From Anaerococcus murdochii (GTDB lineage: Bacteria > Bacillota > Clostridia > Tissierellales > Peptoniphilaceae): DNA of 64,000 nucleotides. This document shows positions 39,572-49,300 of the stretch, piece by piece; the stretch's first letter is position 1, and each line of letters begins with the position of its first letter. A model generated the notes under the pieces. That model did not search any database. It saw nothing but the letters and a program-made list of their open reading frames with translations, and had not been told where the DNA came from. The stretch spans positions 1,364,001 through 1,428,000 of the forward strand of contig NZ_JAIPME010000002.1 in assembly GCF_019957155.1 (NCBI RefSeq), written 5' to 3'. The translations under genes were made by a program, and so were the position numbers.

Positions 39572-40042
39572 TTGGACAAGAATAGTTTATCACATACCAA
39601 GTGAAGATGAAAATACCACATAGTTTTTGCACCAAAATATAGAAGACAAGTAATATACAGGCAATTGATAAAAGACATAGGCAGTATACTTCGCGAATTA
39701 TGTTCAAGAAAAGGAATAAAAATAATAGAAGCAGAACTATGTCCAGATCATATCCACATGCTTGTAGAAATCCCACCAAAATATTCAATATCACAAATAA
39801 TGGGATATTTAAAAGGAAAAAGTTCATTAATATTATTTGATAGACATGCCAACCTAAAATATAAATACGGAAACAGAAATTTTTGGTTTAGAGGATATTA
39901 TGTAGATACAGTAGGCAGAAATGAAAAGAAAATAAAAGAATATATACAAAATCAATTAAAAGAAGATTATTACGCTGACCAAATAAGTATAAAGGAATAC
40001 TATGACCCGTTACGAGAGAGGAAGTCAAATAAGAACAAATAA
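39572..40042 (+). pseudogene. tnpA: IS200 Y1 transposase with two in-frame stops
   Basis: From TTG 39572 the frame reads LDKNSLSHTK-stop-R-stop-KYHIVFAPKYRR and continues through the HUH motif CPDHIHMLVEIP, the YLKGKSS segment and the catalytic-tyrosine region FRGYYVDTVGRNEKKIKEYI. The two TGA codons (39602-39604 and 39608-39610) replace residues that are Trp and usually Cys/Asn in intact homologues. The shorter open frame from 39665 lacks the first strand and is unlikely to work. The rest of the protein is well preserved, so the breakage is recent. Confidence 0.85.
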
Positions 40043-40366
40043 AAAAACTGCTTCAGCAGTAGTTGGGAAAGTGGTGCATGTGATGGAATACTCGACAGCC
40101 CCAATAGGGGCGTGCCGTTATTCGCGCATTATAGTCGCTGTACAAACTACCAGTTTAGCTGGTAGTTTTGATTCAAAACATTTTCCTAAATTTATTTAGT
40201 AAAAACTAATCCAAGTTTAACTTACGAAATGTTTAAATATTAAGTTGTAAAGCATGGTATAATATTACAGAAAAATTATTCAAAGTGAAATGACCTAAGA
40301 GGTGAAATATAGGATTTTCCTATGATAAATTATGTAAAATATTAATAGAAGACAGGAGAGAAGATT

Positions 40367-41224
40367 ATGGAAAATAAAAATAAAATAAAGAATTTTTTTA
40401 AAATCATCTTAAGGATTTTTTTATTGTTGCTGGCAATCGCCGTTTTCACTGGCGGGATTATGCTTGCCCTATCACTAATTTTTTATGGAAAAACCTACTT
40501 TAATAGCGACTATAAAAATGCAAACCTAGTGATGTTAATGGGAACTACGGGTCAATTATTGGCAGGTATATTTTTTGTGAAGTTTATTTTAAAAAAGAAA
40601 ATTGATTACATCTTTTTTAAAAAAGAAGGCCTTGCCAAGAACATTTGCATTGGGCTATTCCTAGGATTACTGCAAATCTCAATTTATGTCTTATTTGATA
40701 TGGGGAGGGGAGTTCTAGGATACAGTGGAAGTAGCTTTGGTAATTTTAATTTGATATTCCTTGCCTACTTTATAGGATTTTTTATCCAATCAACATCAGA
40801 AGAAGTCTTGGTAAGAGGTATCTTAACTAGGGTCTTATCTGATAAATTTGGAAGAAACGTTGCAATCCTACTACCTTCGATATTTTTTGGACTTTTGCAC
40901 CTGGGTAATGAAGGAGTTACAATTTTATCAACCCTTAACACAATCCTGGTGGGCATATTTTTTGCAAAATTACTATTTTATAAAGAAAATATTATGTTGA
41001 CCTCTGGAGTACATGCAGGTTGGAACTTTTCCATGGCAATGATTTATGGCTTAAACGTAAGTGGCTTTAGTGGATTTGATAGCTTACTTAATTTTAAAAT
41101 TTTAAATTATAACTTGTACGATGAAATTTATGGGCCAGAGGGCAGTATAGTAGTAACATTTATTGAAATTATAAGTATTTTTATTATATTTTATTTAGAT
41201 AGAAGAAAAGAAGTAAATAAATAG
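40367..41224 (+). CDS. CPBP family intramembrane metalloprotease
   Basis: The 285-aa protein has about eight membrane helices and all three CPBP/Abi motifs: EEVLVRG (EExxxR), IFFGLLHLGNEG (FxxxH) and SGVHAGWNFSM. These proteins are integral membrane endopeptidases related to CAAX processing enzymes and are often linked to bacteriocin immunity or processing. No bacteriocin gene is seen here. The RBS is AGGAGAG, and a TATAAT lies about 110 bp upstream. It is monocistronic. Confidence 0.9.
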   Translation: MENKNKIKNFFKIILRIFLLLLAIAVFTGGIMLALSLIFYGKTYFNSDYKNANLVMLMGTTGQLLAGIFFVKFILKKKIDYIFFKKEGLAKNICIGLFLGLLQISIYVLFDMGRGVLGYSGSSFGNFNLIFLAYFIGFFIQSTSEEVLVRGILTRVLSDKFGRNVAILLPSIFFGLLHLGNEGVTILSTLNTILVGIFFAKLLFYKENIMLTSGVHAGWNFSMAMIYGLNVSGFSGFDSLLNFKILNYNLYDEIYGPEGSIVVTFIEIISIFIIFYLDRRKEVNK

Positions 41225-41436
41225 AAAAAAGTCTATCCAGGAATTCAACCTTTAGGTTCTCTAACTATTGGATATTATATTGGTGACATTAAAATTTTTA
41301 TTGGAAGAGATGATAAGTAAAACTAAAAATGGATTTAGTAAAGCTTCTTTATGAAAACGGATACCTTTATCAATTGAGTGAAGAAGTATTTGATATGGTT
41401 TTATGCCAGTCGGAAAATTATATAAATCAGAGGTAA
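41225..41436 (+). other. Intergenic stretch with possible coding scraps
   Basis: A frame at 41232-41320 reads VYPGIQPLGSLTIGYYIGDI then KIFIGRDDK-stop, and another at 41329-41436 encodes 35 aa (MDLVKLLYENGYLYQLSEEV...). Neither has a RBS or known homology. They look like leftovers of degraded genes rather than working ones. Confidence 0.3.
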
Positions 41437-41468
41437 GACTATGAGTGCTCAAACTCATAGTTTTTTTC
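41437..41468 (+). terminator. Terminator before the PolC-derived gene
   Basis: ACTATGAG (41438-41445) pairs with CTCATAGT (41454-41461), followed by seven T residues. Confidence 0.88.
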
Positions 41469-41609
41469 TTAAAATCTAAAGATTTACCAAACTATTTTTA
41501 CAAAATACCTATTTCAATGAGGAATAGAGGGTCACTTTTTTATGGGAAATTTACCCTATACAATTTTTTGTATATGACCTTTGCTATAATAAATTTAAGA
41601 GGTGATGGT

Positions 41610-42620
41610 ATGAATCTTGAAGAAAAAATTATAGACATATCTAGGACCAAATACGGAGAAAATCTCTATATAGAAGACAGAATAAAGAAAGAAATGGAAG
41701 TAATACGAGAAAAATGCTCAGAAGATGAAATTGACTTTCTCTTGTTCTTAAAAGAAAATCTTGACCAAAATATCTTAATCGGAAACTTGCCTTTTTTAAG
41801 TCTGTATCTTTTGGGTCTTAGCCTAATAAACCCACTTCCTGCCCATTATTACAATGAGAAAACCAGGGATATTATCTTTGTAGACGGAGTCGAATATGGG
41901 GCTGATTTAGAAAAAAAGGATGGTTTTAGCCGAGATGGTTTTAATATCGATCCTTCCTATACATTTGAAAATGACATTTATTTTGAAATTCAGATTGATA
42001 AAAAATATGAGTATAGAGTAAGGTTCCGGGTATTGGAATATTATGACTATGGACCTGGGGATCTTTGGTGTAAATACAAGGGAATGGAAAAATGTGGCTT
42101 ATATTTTACTCGCTTTATTTATCTTGATAAGTTAAATCCCTTATATTATGAAAAAAATATCTTAAAATACATAGATATGGAAGATTTTAAAAAATATTTA
42201 TTTGAAAATTTTTTGAACGAGAAACTTGAATTGAAAAATGGATTTCCAAGAAAGGTGACCGAATCTTTGGAAAATATAAATTTTAAGGAAAATATAAAAA
42301 CCTATGGAGATTTTTTATATCTTTTAGGACTAACACTAACCTACACCAGGGCATATTCCTTATTTATAGACTTTGCTAATAGAAATTATCCATCAAATAG
42401 GGAAGAAATTTTTGCTTATTATTTGGATCATGGGCTTGAAAGTGAAGAAGCTGGGAAACTTGCCTATGACATAAGTTTTTTTAAGGCTGATATTCTTCCA
42501 GAAATAGACCCAGAGAAAGATGACTACCTAAGAAAACTTAATTATACTTGGGATAAGACAAGCCTAGTTAAAGCCAGCCTTTATTCTTATTTAGATTATA
42601 AAATTAATGCTTTAATATGA
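41610..42620 (+). CDS. PolC-derived protein lacking the polymerase catalytic core
   Basis: The 336-aa protein starts at ATG 41610 with AAGAGGTG upstream. Two blocks resemble Gram-positive DNA polymerase III PolC in order. INPLPAHYYN...VDGVEYGADLEKKDGFSRDG (residues 73-110) matches PolC's VNPLPPHY...NDGSVGSGFDLPDKTC...KDG. TYGDFLYLLGLTLTYTRAY and REEIFAYYLDHGLESEEAGK with DDYLRKLNYTWDKTSLVKAS (231-323) match PolC's ISGLSHGTDVW, RDDIMVYLIYQGLEP and [20 protein letters not shown]. The catalytic palm in between (PDIDLNF...) is replaced by about 100 unrelated residues. It cannot polymerise; function unknown. Two nuclease/regulator genes follow. Confidence 0.65.
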   Translation: MNLEEKIIDISRTKYGENLYIEDRIKKEMEVIREKCSEDEIDFLLFLKENLDQNILIGNLPFLSLYLLGLSLINPLPAHYYNEKTRDIIFVDGVEYGADLEKKDGFSRDGFNIDPSYTFENDIYFEIQIDKKYEYRVRFRVLEYYDYGPGDLWCKYKGMEKCGLYFTRFIYLDKLNPLYYEKNILKYIDMEDFKKYLFENFLNEKLELKNGFPRKVTESLENINFKENIKTYGDFLYLLGLTLTYTRAYSLFIDFANRNYPSNREEIFAYYLDHGLESEEAGKLAYDISFFKADILPEIDPEKDDYLRKLNYTWDKTSLVKASLYSYLDYKINALI

Positions 42621-42642
42621 TATAATAATTCTAGGAGGACCT

Positions 42643-43608
42643 ATGGCAAGTTCAAGATTAAATATTTTATATATCCTAGAAATTCTTCGTGAAGAAAGTG
42701 ACCCCGACCATATACTTTCAATGGCCGAAATAAGGAAAAAACTTTCTTTATATTATAATGTAGATTTAGACAGGAGAACAATTACCAGTGCTATTAATGA
42801 TTTGATCGACTTTGGCCTTGATATTTCAACCTTTTCTGACAATGGCAAGGGCTATTATCTTATAGATCGCCCGCTTGAAAAAAGCGAGACTTATCTATTA
42901 ATGGATGCCATATTTTCCCTTTCTTATATTGACAGGGACCAGTGCACAGATCTTTTAAGGAAGATTGGGAAAAGTCAGTCCAAATACCAAAGGTCAGTTG
43001 ATAAATATATAAGCCAGCCAGACTTTTATAGGTCAAAAAGAACTTTAAATAAGGAAGTTTTCCTAAATATAGAAGTTATAAATGAGGCAATAGATAAAAA
43101 TAAACAAATAGAATTTACCTACCTGACCTATGGGCCAGACAAGAAACTTGTGCCAAAAAGAAAAAGACCCTACAAATTAAACGCTTATAGGATTCTATCC
43201 GACAATAAAAAATACTATCTTTTGGGAACGACGCCAGGTTTTACAAATATTTTGTCCTTCAGGCTAGATTTTATAAAGGATATAAAAATCCTAGACGAAA
43301 AAAGGGATGACTTTAGGGAAGAAGAATTAAATAGGATAATAGAAAAGGCGACCCATGCTTTTTTTGGCAAGCCATCATTTATAAAAATACGCTTTAAGGA
43401 GGAAATCTTAAACTATGTAATTGATCAATTTGGAACGGATATAAAAATTAGAGAAGATGGTGACTATTATCTCGCAGAATTTTTGGCGCCCGAAAAAGGT
43501 ATAGAATACCGGGCTCTGCAATTTCTCCCATATGTGGAAGTGATAGAGCCAAAAAGTCTAAGAGAGTCGATTATTGAAAGTTTGAAAGAAAATTTATATG
43601 GGATTTAA
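42643..43608 (+). CDS. WYL-domain transcriptional regulator
   Basis: The 321-aa protein has an N-terminal winged helix (ILYILEILREESDPDHILSM then RRTITSAINDLIDFGLDIST), a central WYL-like sensor domain (INEAIDKNKQIEFTYLTYGP, KRPYKLNAYRILSDNKKYYL, FRLDFIKDIKIL) and a C-terminal extension domain. WYL proteins sense nucleic acids or nucleotides and often control defence or DNA-damage genes. The ATG follows AGGAGGACC, 22 bases after the PolC-derived gene, so the two are likely co-transcribed. The regulator may control this small cluster. Confidence 0.88.
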   Translation: MASSRLNILYILEILREESDPDHILSMAEIRKKLSLYYNVDLDRRTITSAINDLIDFGLDISTFSDNGKGYYLIDRPLEKSETYLLMDAIFSLSYIDRDQCTDLLRKIGKSQSKYQRSVDKYISQPDFYRSKRTLNKEVFLNIEVINEAIDKNKQIEFTYLTYGPDKKLVPKRKRPYKLNAYRILSDNKKYYLLGTTPGFTNILSFRLDFIKDIKILDEKRDDFREEELNRIIEKATHAFFGKPSFIKIRFKEEILNYVIDQFGTDIKIREDGDYYLAEFLAPEKGIEYRALQFLPYVEVIEPKSLRESIIESLKENLYGI

Positions 43609-43617
43609 GGAGAGATT

Positions 43618-44472
43618 ATGGAACTTAAACTAAATGATATTTTTAATTTGACAGAAGAAGAAATAAATAATAGCAAGATAGAATTTAACATGACTTATGG
43701 GTCGAAAGCAGATTATTTTATAGACTATTGGCTTAAACAAAATGATATTGATAAAATAAATGGTACATGTGAACAGTGTTCTTACTGGGGTTGGTATGGC
43801 ACAAGCCAAAGGAATTTTTATCCAGATCAATGGGTTTTTAGTTTTTCTAGGATAAGTGGAGATGAATGGTTATTTATTTCTGCTGGTAAGGTTCTAGAAG
43901 TTCCAGAGGATGATTGGGCAAAAGTTGAGATTTTAGATATATTCAAGCCATTTTTTGGTAGACTTGTTATTAATTGTAATAAAGGACATACATTTGCAAG
44001 ATATACTTTTAATTTAAGTTCATATATTGAGAAGATAAGTGTTAAGGAAATTCTTTCATGCCTTTATAGCGGTGATAAATTTGATGGTTATGATAGAGTT
44101 TACTTGCCATTTGGTAAATTATCTAAAATTTTTAAAGGTGAAATTTTACCTACTTATTATGAAGCCTTAAGTAAGGTGAGTGGTGTGTATTGTCTGACAG
44201 ATACAAATACAGGTAAGCTTTATATTGGCTCAGCTACAGGTATAGAAGGTGTAAGACAAAGGTGGGGCGATTATTTTTCTAGTAAGGATGGAGGAAATAA
44301 AAAGTTAATTGAATTAAAAAATAAAGAAGGGGAAGAATATTTTGAAAAGTATTTTACTTTTACTTTAATAGAATTTTTTAATAGGTCTTATGATCCAGAA
44401 AAGATAATTGAAAGAGAACAATATTGGAAAAAATGTTTTGATACAATTAATAATGGTTATAATAGCAACTAG
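43618..44472 (+). CDS. GIY-YIG domain protein with an N-terminal unknown domain
   Basis: The 284-aa protein starts 9 bases after the WYL gene with an AAGGAGAG RBS. Its C-terminal 100 residues form a GIY-YIG nuclease domain: SGVYCLTDTNTGKLYIGSAT then GVRQRWGDYFSSKDGGNKKL and a catalytic-Glu region ERE-QYWKKCF. The N-terminal 180 residues (including CEQCSYWGWYGTSQRNFYPD and DEWLFISAGKVLEVPEDDWA) form a separate domain I cannot name. Combined proteins of this shape occur sporadically in bacteria. With WYL and the PolC-derived gene it forms a compact three-gene unit ending at a terminator. Confidence 0.82.
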   Translation: MELKLNDIFNLTEEEINNSKIEFNMTYGSKADYFIDYWLKQNDIDKINGTCEQCSYWGWYGTSQRNFYPDQWVFSFSRISGDEWLFISAGKVLEVPEDDWAKVEILDIFKPFFGRLVINCNKGHTFARYTFNLSSYIEKISVKEILSCLYSGDKFDGYDRVYLPFGKLSKIFKGEILPTYYEALSKVSGVYCLTDTNTGKLYIGSATGIEGVRQRWGDYFSSKDGGNKKLIELKNKEGEEYFEKYFTFTLIEFFNRSYDPEKIIEREQYWKKCFDTINNGYNSN

Positions 44473-44479
44473 ATAAAAT

Positions 44480-44506
44480 TTCCCAGCCTTTTCGCTGGGA
44501 TTTTTT
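44480..44506 (+). terminator. Terminator after the GIY-YIG gene
   Basis: TCCCAGC (44481-44487), loop CTTTTC, GCTGGGA (44494-44500), then TTTTTT. Confidence 0.93.
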
Positions 44507-44550
44507 ACACCTTAGTATGATATAATATTACATATATAGAAAGGATTTTT

Positions 44551-45276
44551 ATGAAGATTATTATTTCACCGGCTAAGAGTTTTAAACATTTTGATAATAT
44601 TATTACTGAAGAGCTTTTGTTTCCTGAAAAGACTAGGATTTTGGTTGATAAAATTAAGAAGCTTTCCATGAATGAGATTGGTAACCTTAGTTTTACCAAT
44701 GATAAATTAACTGAAAAAGCTTATGTTGATTACCAATACTTTGACTTTGATAGGCTTAATAATCCGGCACTTTTTTCCTATGACGGCCTTGTTTTTAAGC
44801 AGTTTAAAGTTAAAGATTTCGATGATATCCCATATTTAAATGACCACGTCTATATTATTTCAGCTCTTTATGGGCTTTTAAAGCCAATGACTGGGATTAG
44901 GGATTATAGGCTTTATTTTGACAACACCATGTACGACCTCTACGAATTTTGGGGTGACGATTTGTATAAAAAACTTTTCGAGGATGGGGATTTAGTTTTA
45001 AACCTTGCGAGCAAGGAGTATACCAAGACCATTAGGCCTTATTTGAAGGATGACGACAAGTTTTTGACTGTGGATTTTAAAGAAGTTCGCGACGGCAAAT
45101 TAAAGTCAGTTGTTTCCTACATGAAGCAGGCGAGGGGTCAGATGCTTAAGGAAATTATTGCAAGGAAAATTGAGGATATTGAAGAGGTAAAAAAGCTAAA
45201 TATCAATGGTTATGTCTATGACCCATATAATTCGACAGCTGATACCCTAACCTTTGTGAGAAATGGGGACAAATAA
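44551..45276 (+). CDS. yaaA: YaaA family peroxide-stress protein
   Basis: The 241-aa protein has the UPF0246 signature throughout: KIIISPAKSFKHFD, LFSYDGLVFKQ, YIISALYGLLKPMTGIRDYR, and NLASKEYTKTI. In E. coli YaaA lowers free iron and limits Fenton damage to DNA; homologues bind DNA. Here it is the first gene of a repair operon (its stop overlaps the sbcD start), which fits a link to DNA damage. The RBS is AAAGGAT. Confidence 0.93.
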   Translation: MKIIISPAKSFKHFDNIITEELLFPEKTRILVDKIKKLSMNEIGNLSFTNDKLTEKAYVDYQYFDFDRLNNPALFSYDGLVFKQFKVKDFDDIPYLNDHVYIISALYGLLKPMTGIRDYRLYFDNTMYDLYEFWGDDLYKKLFEDGDLVLNLASKEYTKTIRPYLKDDDKFLTVDFKEVRDGKLKSVVSYMKQARGQMLKEIIARKIEDIEEVKKLNINGYVYDPYNSTADTLTFVRNGDK

Positions 45277-46397
45277 TGAGACTCCTTCACTTATCAGACC
45301 TCCATATTGGAAAATCTTTGGGAAATTTTTCCTTTCTCGAAGATCAAAAATACGTTTTAGACCAGATTTTAGACATCATTAATGATAGGAAAATCGAAGC
45401 GGTAATGATTGCTGGCGATATTTTTGATACAGCGGTTGCTTCGGCTGAGGCCCTTGATTTATATAATTATTTTATAGAAAAAATCGTTTTTGACATAAAA
45501 ATTCCAGTTTTGGCGATTTCCGGCAACCACGATTCTGCCAAGCGTCTTGATGTGAATAAGAGGTTTTATAAGACAAACAAATATTATCTTGCGGGGGAGT
45601 TTACAAAAGAAGTCGTGACCTTAGAAGACGAATACGGGCCAATCCACTTTTTCCTCTTGCCTTTTATGTCCCTTGCCAAGGCCAGGGTAATTCTTGGCGA
45701 GGAGATAGCAGATTTTACAGATTTGTATAGGGAAGCTTTAAAAGATTACGATTATAAAGACAGAAATGTCATAATTACCCATTGCTATGCATCAGAAATA
45801 AGCCAGGGCCTTGAAAAAGCCTACAATGAGGGCCAAAAGCCTCTGACTATCGGCGGTTCAGATTTTATGGATGCTGGTCTTTTCATGGATTTTGATTACG
45901 CCGCTTTGGGCCATCTTCACTCTGCCCATTACGTTCTTGATCCCAAAATCAGGTATTCGGGTACCTTTATGCCTTATTCCTTTGATAAAAAAGACGTAAA
46001 TAAGACGGTGACAATAGTTGACTTGGGCAAAGATTCGATAGATATAGAGAAAATTCCAATCAAACTTTTAAGAGAATTTGAAGTAAGGACAGGATATTTT
46101 GACGATTTGATAAGCGAGCAGGCTAGTGATTCCTATATCAAATTTATCCTTGAAGATAAGGCCACAATCGAAAATGCCATGGCTAAATTTAAGAAGAAAT
46201 TCCCAAACGCAGTCCTTATAAATTACGCATCCAGGTCTGTTTTTGCCATGGATAACGAAGAGATTAATATCGACATTGAAAATAAGTCAACTTTGGAACT
46301 TTTTGAGGACTTTGTTGCCTACAAGGATAAACGCCAGATGACAGCTGATGAAAAAACCGTCCTAGAAGACGTGATAGGGGCTATAAATGAAGGTTAG
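45276..46397 (+). CDS. sbcD: Exonuclease SbcD (Mre11-type)
   Basis: The 373-aa phosphoesterase has the Mre11 metal motifs LHLSDLHIGKSLG, MIAGDIFDTA, ISGNHDSAKR, ITHCYAS and DYAALGHLHSAHYV. With SbcC it forms an ATP-dependent nuclease that cuts DNA hairpins and protein-blocked ends. It overlaps yaaA by one base and sbcC by 11 bases, so the genes are translationally coupled. Confidence 0.96.
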   Translation: MRLLHLSDLHIGKSLGNFSFLEDQKYVLDQILDIINDRKIEAVMIAGDIFDTAVASAEALDLYNYFIEKIVFDIKIPVLAISGNHDSAKRLDVNKRFYKTNKYYLAGEFTKEVVTLEDEYGPIHFFLLPFMSLAKARVILGEEIADFTDLYREALKDYDYKDRNVIITHCYASEISQGLEKAYNEGQKPLTIGGSDFMDAGLFMDFDYAALGHLHSAHYVLDPKIRYSGTFMPYSFDKKDVNKTVTIVDLGKDSIDIEKIPIKLLREFEVRTGYFDDLISEQASDSYIKFILEDKATIENAMAKFKKKFPNAVLINYASRSVFAMDNEEINIDIENKSTLELFEDFVAYKDKRQMTADEKTVLEDVIGAINEG

Positions 46398-49300
46398 GAA
46401 GGTAAAATTAAGGGGATTTTTAACCTACAAGGACGAAATTGAAATCGACTTTACCAGGCTTTTTGAAAAGAAAATATTTTTAATCTCTGGCCCAACCGGA
46501 TCAGGCAAGACCACTATTTTTGACGCCATTTCCTTTGCCCTTTATGGGGAAGTGCCTAGGGAAATTGCTATGGAAGACTTAAGGAGCGACTACCTTTCTG
46601 AAGAGGACGATTTTACCTATGTGGACTTAGAATTTGGCCTTGGGGAAAAGATTTATAAAATTGTTAGGGTCCCAAGTCAGAGGGCAGTTGAGCTTAAAAA
46701 TCCAAAAAATATCGGCCACAGGGTTGAGTTTTATGATATAACAGGCGAAAAAATCCTCCTTGCTGATAAAATCAAGGAAGTGGACGATAAGGTTAAGGAA
46801 ATTGTAGGCCTTGATAAGAGCCAGTTTTCAAAGGTCATGCTTCTTGCCCAGGGCCAATTTCAAAAGTTTTTGATTTCAAAATCTGACGAAAAGGCAGCCC
46901 TCTTGTCTGATATTTTTAAGACCGACGCCCAAAGGGCCATCCAGGATGAGCTTAAAACCAGGGCACTTGATAATAGGAAAAAACTTTCCCAAATTGATAA
47001 GGACCTAGAAAATGTGGTTTCCTATAATGAAATTTTGGCAGAAAAAATCACTTCTGATTTAATTTCTAAACACGATTTTAAAAGTATTTTTGAAGTAATT
47101 TCAGATATAGAAAAAACCCAGGATTCATTTTTAAAAGAAATTTTAAAATCCTTGGATAATCTAGAAAAAAGGGAAAAATCCTTAATAAGCGATCTTGAAA
47201 AGGCAAAGACCCTAAATGAAAATATTGAAAAATACCAAAGGGCGGATGGTGCCTACAAGGAATTAGAAAAAGATGAGGAAAAAAATCTCAAGATAAAAGC
47301 TGACTTGGATTTATTAGCCTACGCCCTTTCCATAAAAATTTACCAGGAAAGGCTTGAAAAAACCAAGACCGATCTAAAAGGTTTTTTGGAAAATCAAAGC
47401 AAGGCTCAAAAAGTTTTGAAAGATAAAAACCAAAGTCTAATTGACCTTGAAAAAGAAATGGAAAAGCTTCCTGAATTAAAAAATAAACTTGATCAGGATA
47501 AGATTTTACTTTCTGAAAAGGCAAAGCAAATTGCTGATTTCGAAGACTTTCTTGAGGTGAAAAAATCCTACGAATCTATAAAAGATTTGGATAAGGATTT
47601 GGAAATCCTTGGGGACAAGATTAAAGAAGACGAGAAAAAGCTTGAAGAACTCAGGAAAGCTTATGATAAGGCCAACAAGGATTTGGCTGATGTCAAGGAA
47701 GAAGACTTTGCCTACAAGGAAAAAATTTCTACCCTCAATGTAAAAATAGAAAATCTTGGCAAGGACTATAAGAAACTTGTGGAAAACAAGGCCTATGAGG
47801 AAGAGCTTAGTAAAATTGCAAAAGACCTTGAAAGCACTGAAAAACTTAAGGAAAAGGCAGACCAAGACCACGACCATATTGAAATCAACAAATTAATCGA
47901 CAGGCTTAATGCCGAGGGACTTTGTCCTGTTTGTGGCAAGGCCCACACAGGAGAGAGGGAAAAATTACCTGTGGGGGATTTTGACTTAGAAAAAATCTCA
48001 CAAGATCTTGCAGATTTGAAGATAAGCCTTGAAAAAACCAAGGCAATTTACGAAAAAAACCTCAAAGATCTTGGCACAGCCTATAAATTAAATGAAATTG
48101 AAAAGATAATTTCTGAAAATAAGGACTTATTAAAGACTTATGAGGACTTGGCAGATAAAAATAAGATAAAAATAAAAGATTTAAGGCAAAGTTTAAGCCA
48201 AATGGGAGAAAATGGCAAGGCCCTTAAAAATCAAAAAGAAGTAAGGGAAAAATCTTACCAAGAAATTTCTGACAAGCTTAAAAACCTGGAAGACTTAAAG
48301 ATAAAATATTTGGCTGGAGAGAAGGTAATGGCAGGTCTTGACAGGGAAAAGCTTCTAGAGGAGAAAAAGACCCTAGAAGGGGAAATATCAAAGCAAGATT
48401 GTTTTATAAAAGAAAAGGAAAAAGCACATCAAGACCTAGTTTTAGCCATTTCTAAGGAAAAGTCAATCTTAACTTCCCTTGGAGAAAATGTTGCTAAGGC
48501 AGAAGAAGACCAAAAAGATTTTGAAAAAGAATTTGCAGAAAAGCTTGGCCAAAGGTTTGAAAACATAGAAACTTACCAAGGTTATTTGGCAAGAGAAGGT
48601 GAATTAAGGGCCCAAAAAGACTTTATAGAAGAATACTTCAAGAATCTTGAAAGGGAGAAAACCACTAGGGAAAACTTCCTAGAATTTAAGGATAAAAAGC
48701 CATTGGACTTAAGCGAATTTGAGGAAAATCTCAAAGAAGTCGCAAGGGAAAAAGAAATCCTCGATGGAGAAAAAATCGCCGCTGCAACTAAGCTCGATCA
48801 GAGCCAAAAAGATAGTGAAAAGATAAGAAAAATTCATGAAATATTCGATGGACTTTCAAAAACTGCCCAAATTGTATCAGCTCTTTCAGATCTCGCAAAC
48901 GGGGTCACAGGGGCTGTGAAGGGGATTGAAAGGCTTGATTTTGAGACCTTTATTCTCTCTGTTTATTTTGATAGGGTCCTAAATTTTGCCAACAAGAGGT
49001 TTAATGCCATGACAGACGGCCAATTTTCAATGGTAAGAAAGACAGAGGCGACAGATGCCAGGTCAAAAATGGGTCTTGATATAGAAATCCTAGATTCAAA
49101 CACAGGCAAGAAAAGGCCAGCATCAACCCTTTCTGGCGGGGAAAATTTCCTCGCAAGTCTGTCCCTTGCCCTTGGTCTTTCAGATGAAATCGGAGCGGAA
49201 AACGGGGGAATAAGGATAGATACTCTCTTTATAGACGAAGGCTTTGGCACTCTTTCTAAGGAATTTTTGGCAAATGCCATCACAACCATAGAAAAACTTT

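Larger units (their letters stand above)
39462..40168 (+). mobile_element. Decayed IS200-type insertion sequence (tnpA only)
   Basis: The left-end hairpin CCACCTGC-TAT-GCAGGTGG is at 39462-39480, and the right-end hairpin ACTACCAG-TTTAG-CTGGTAGT is at 40146-40166. Between them lies a single Y1 transposase gene, broken by two stops. IS200 copies have subterminal hairpins rather than inverted repeats, as here. There is no tnpB. Exact ends are not determined. It sits at the edge of the methyltransferase island. The 40043-40366 stretch holds the right end, another hairpin (GCCCC-AATA-GGGGC) and the promoter region of the next gene. Confidence 0.8.

Noticed and set aside
41232..41436. Two short frames as real genes
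   Set aside because: No RBS and no recognisable homology; kept only as possible scraps.
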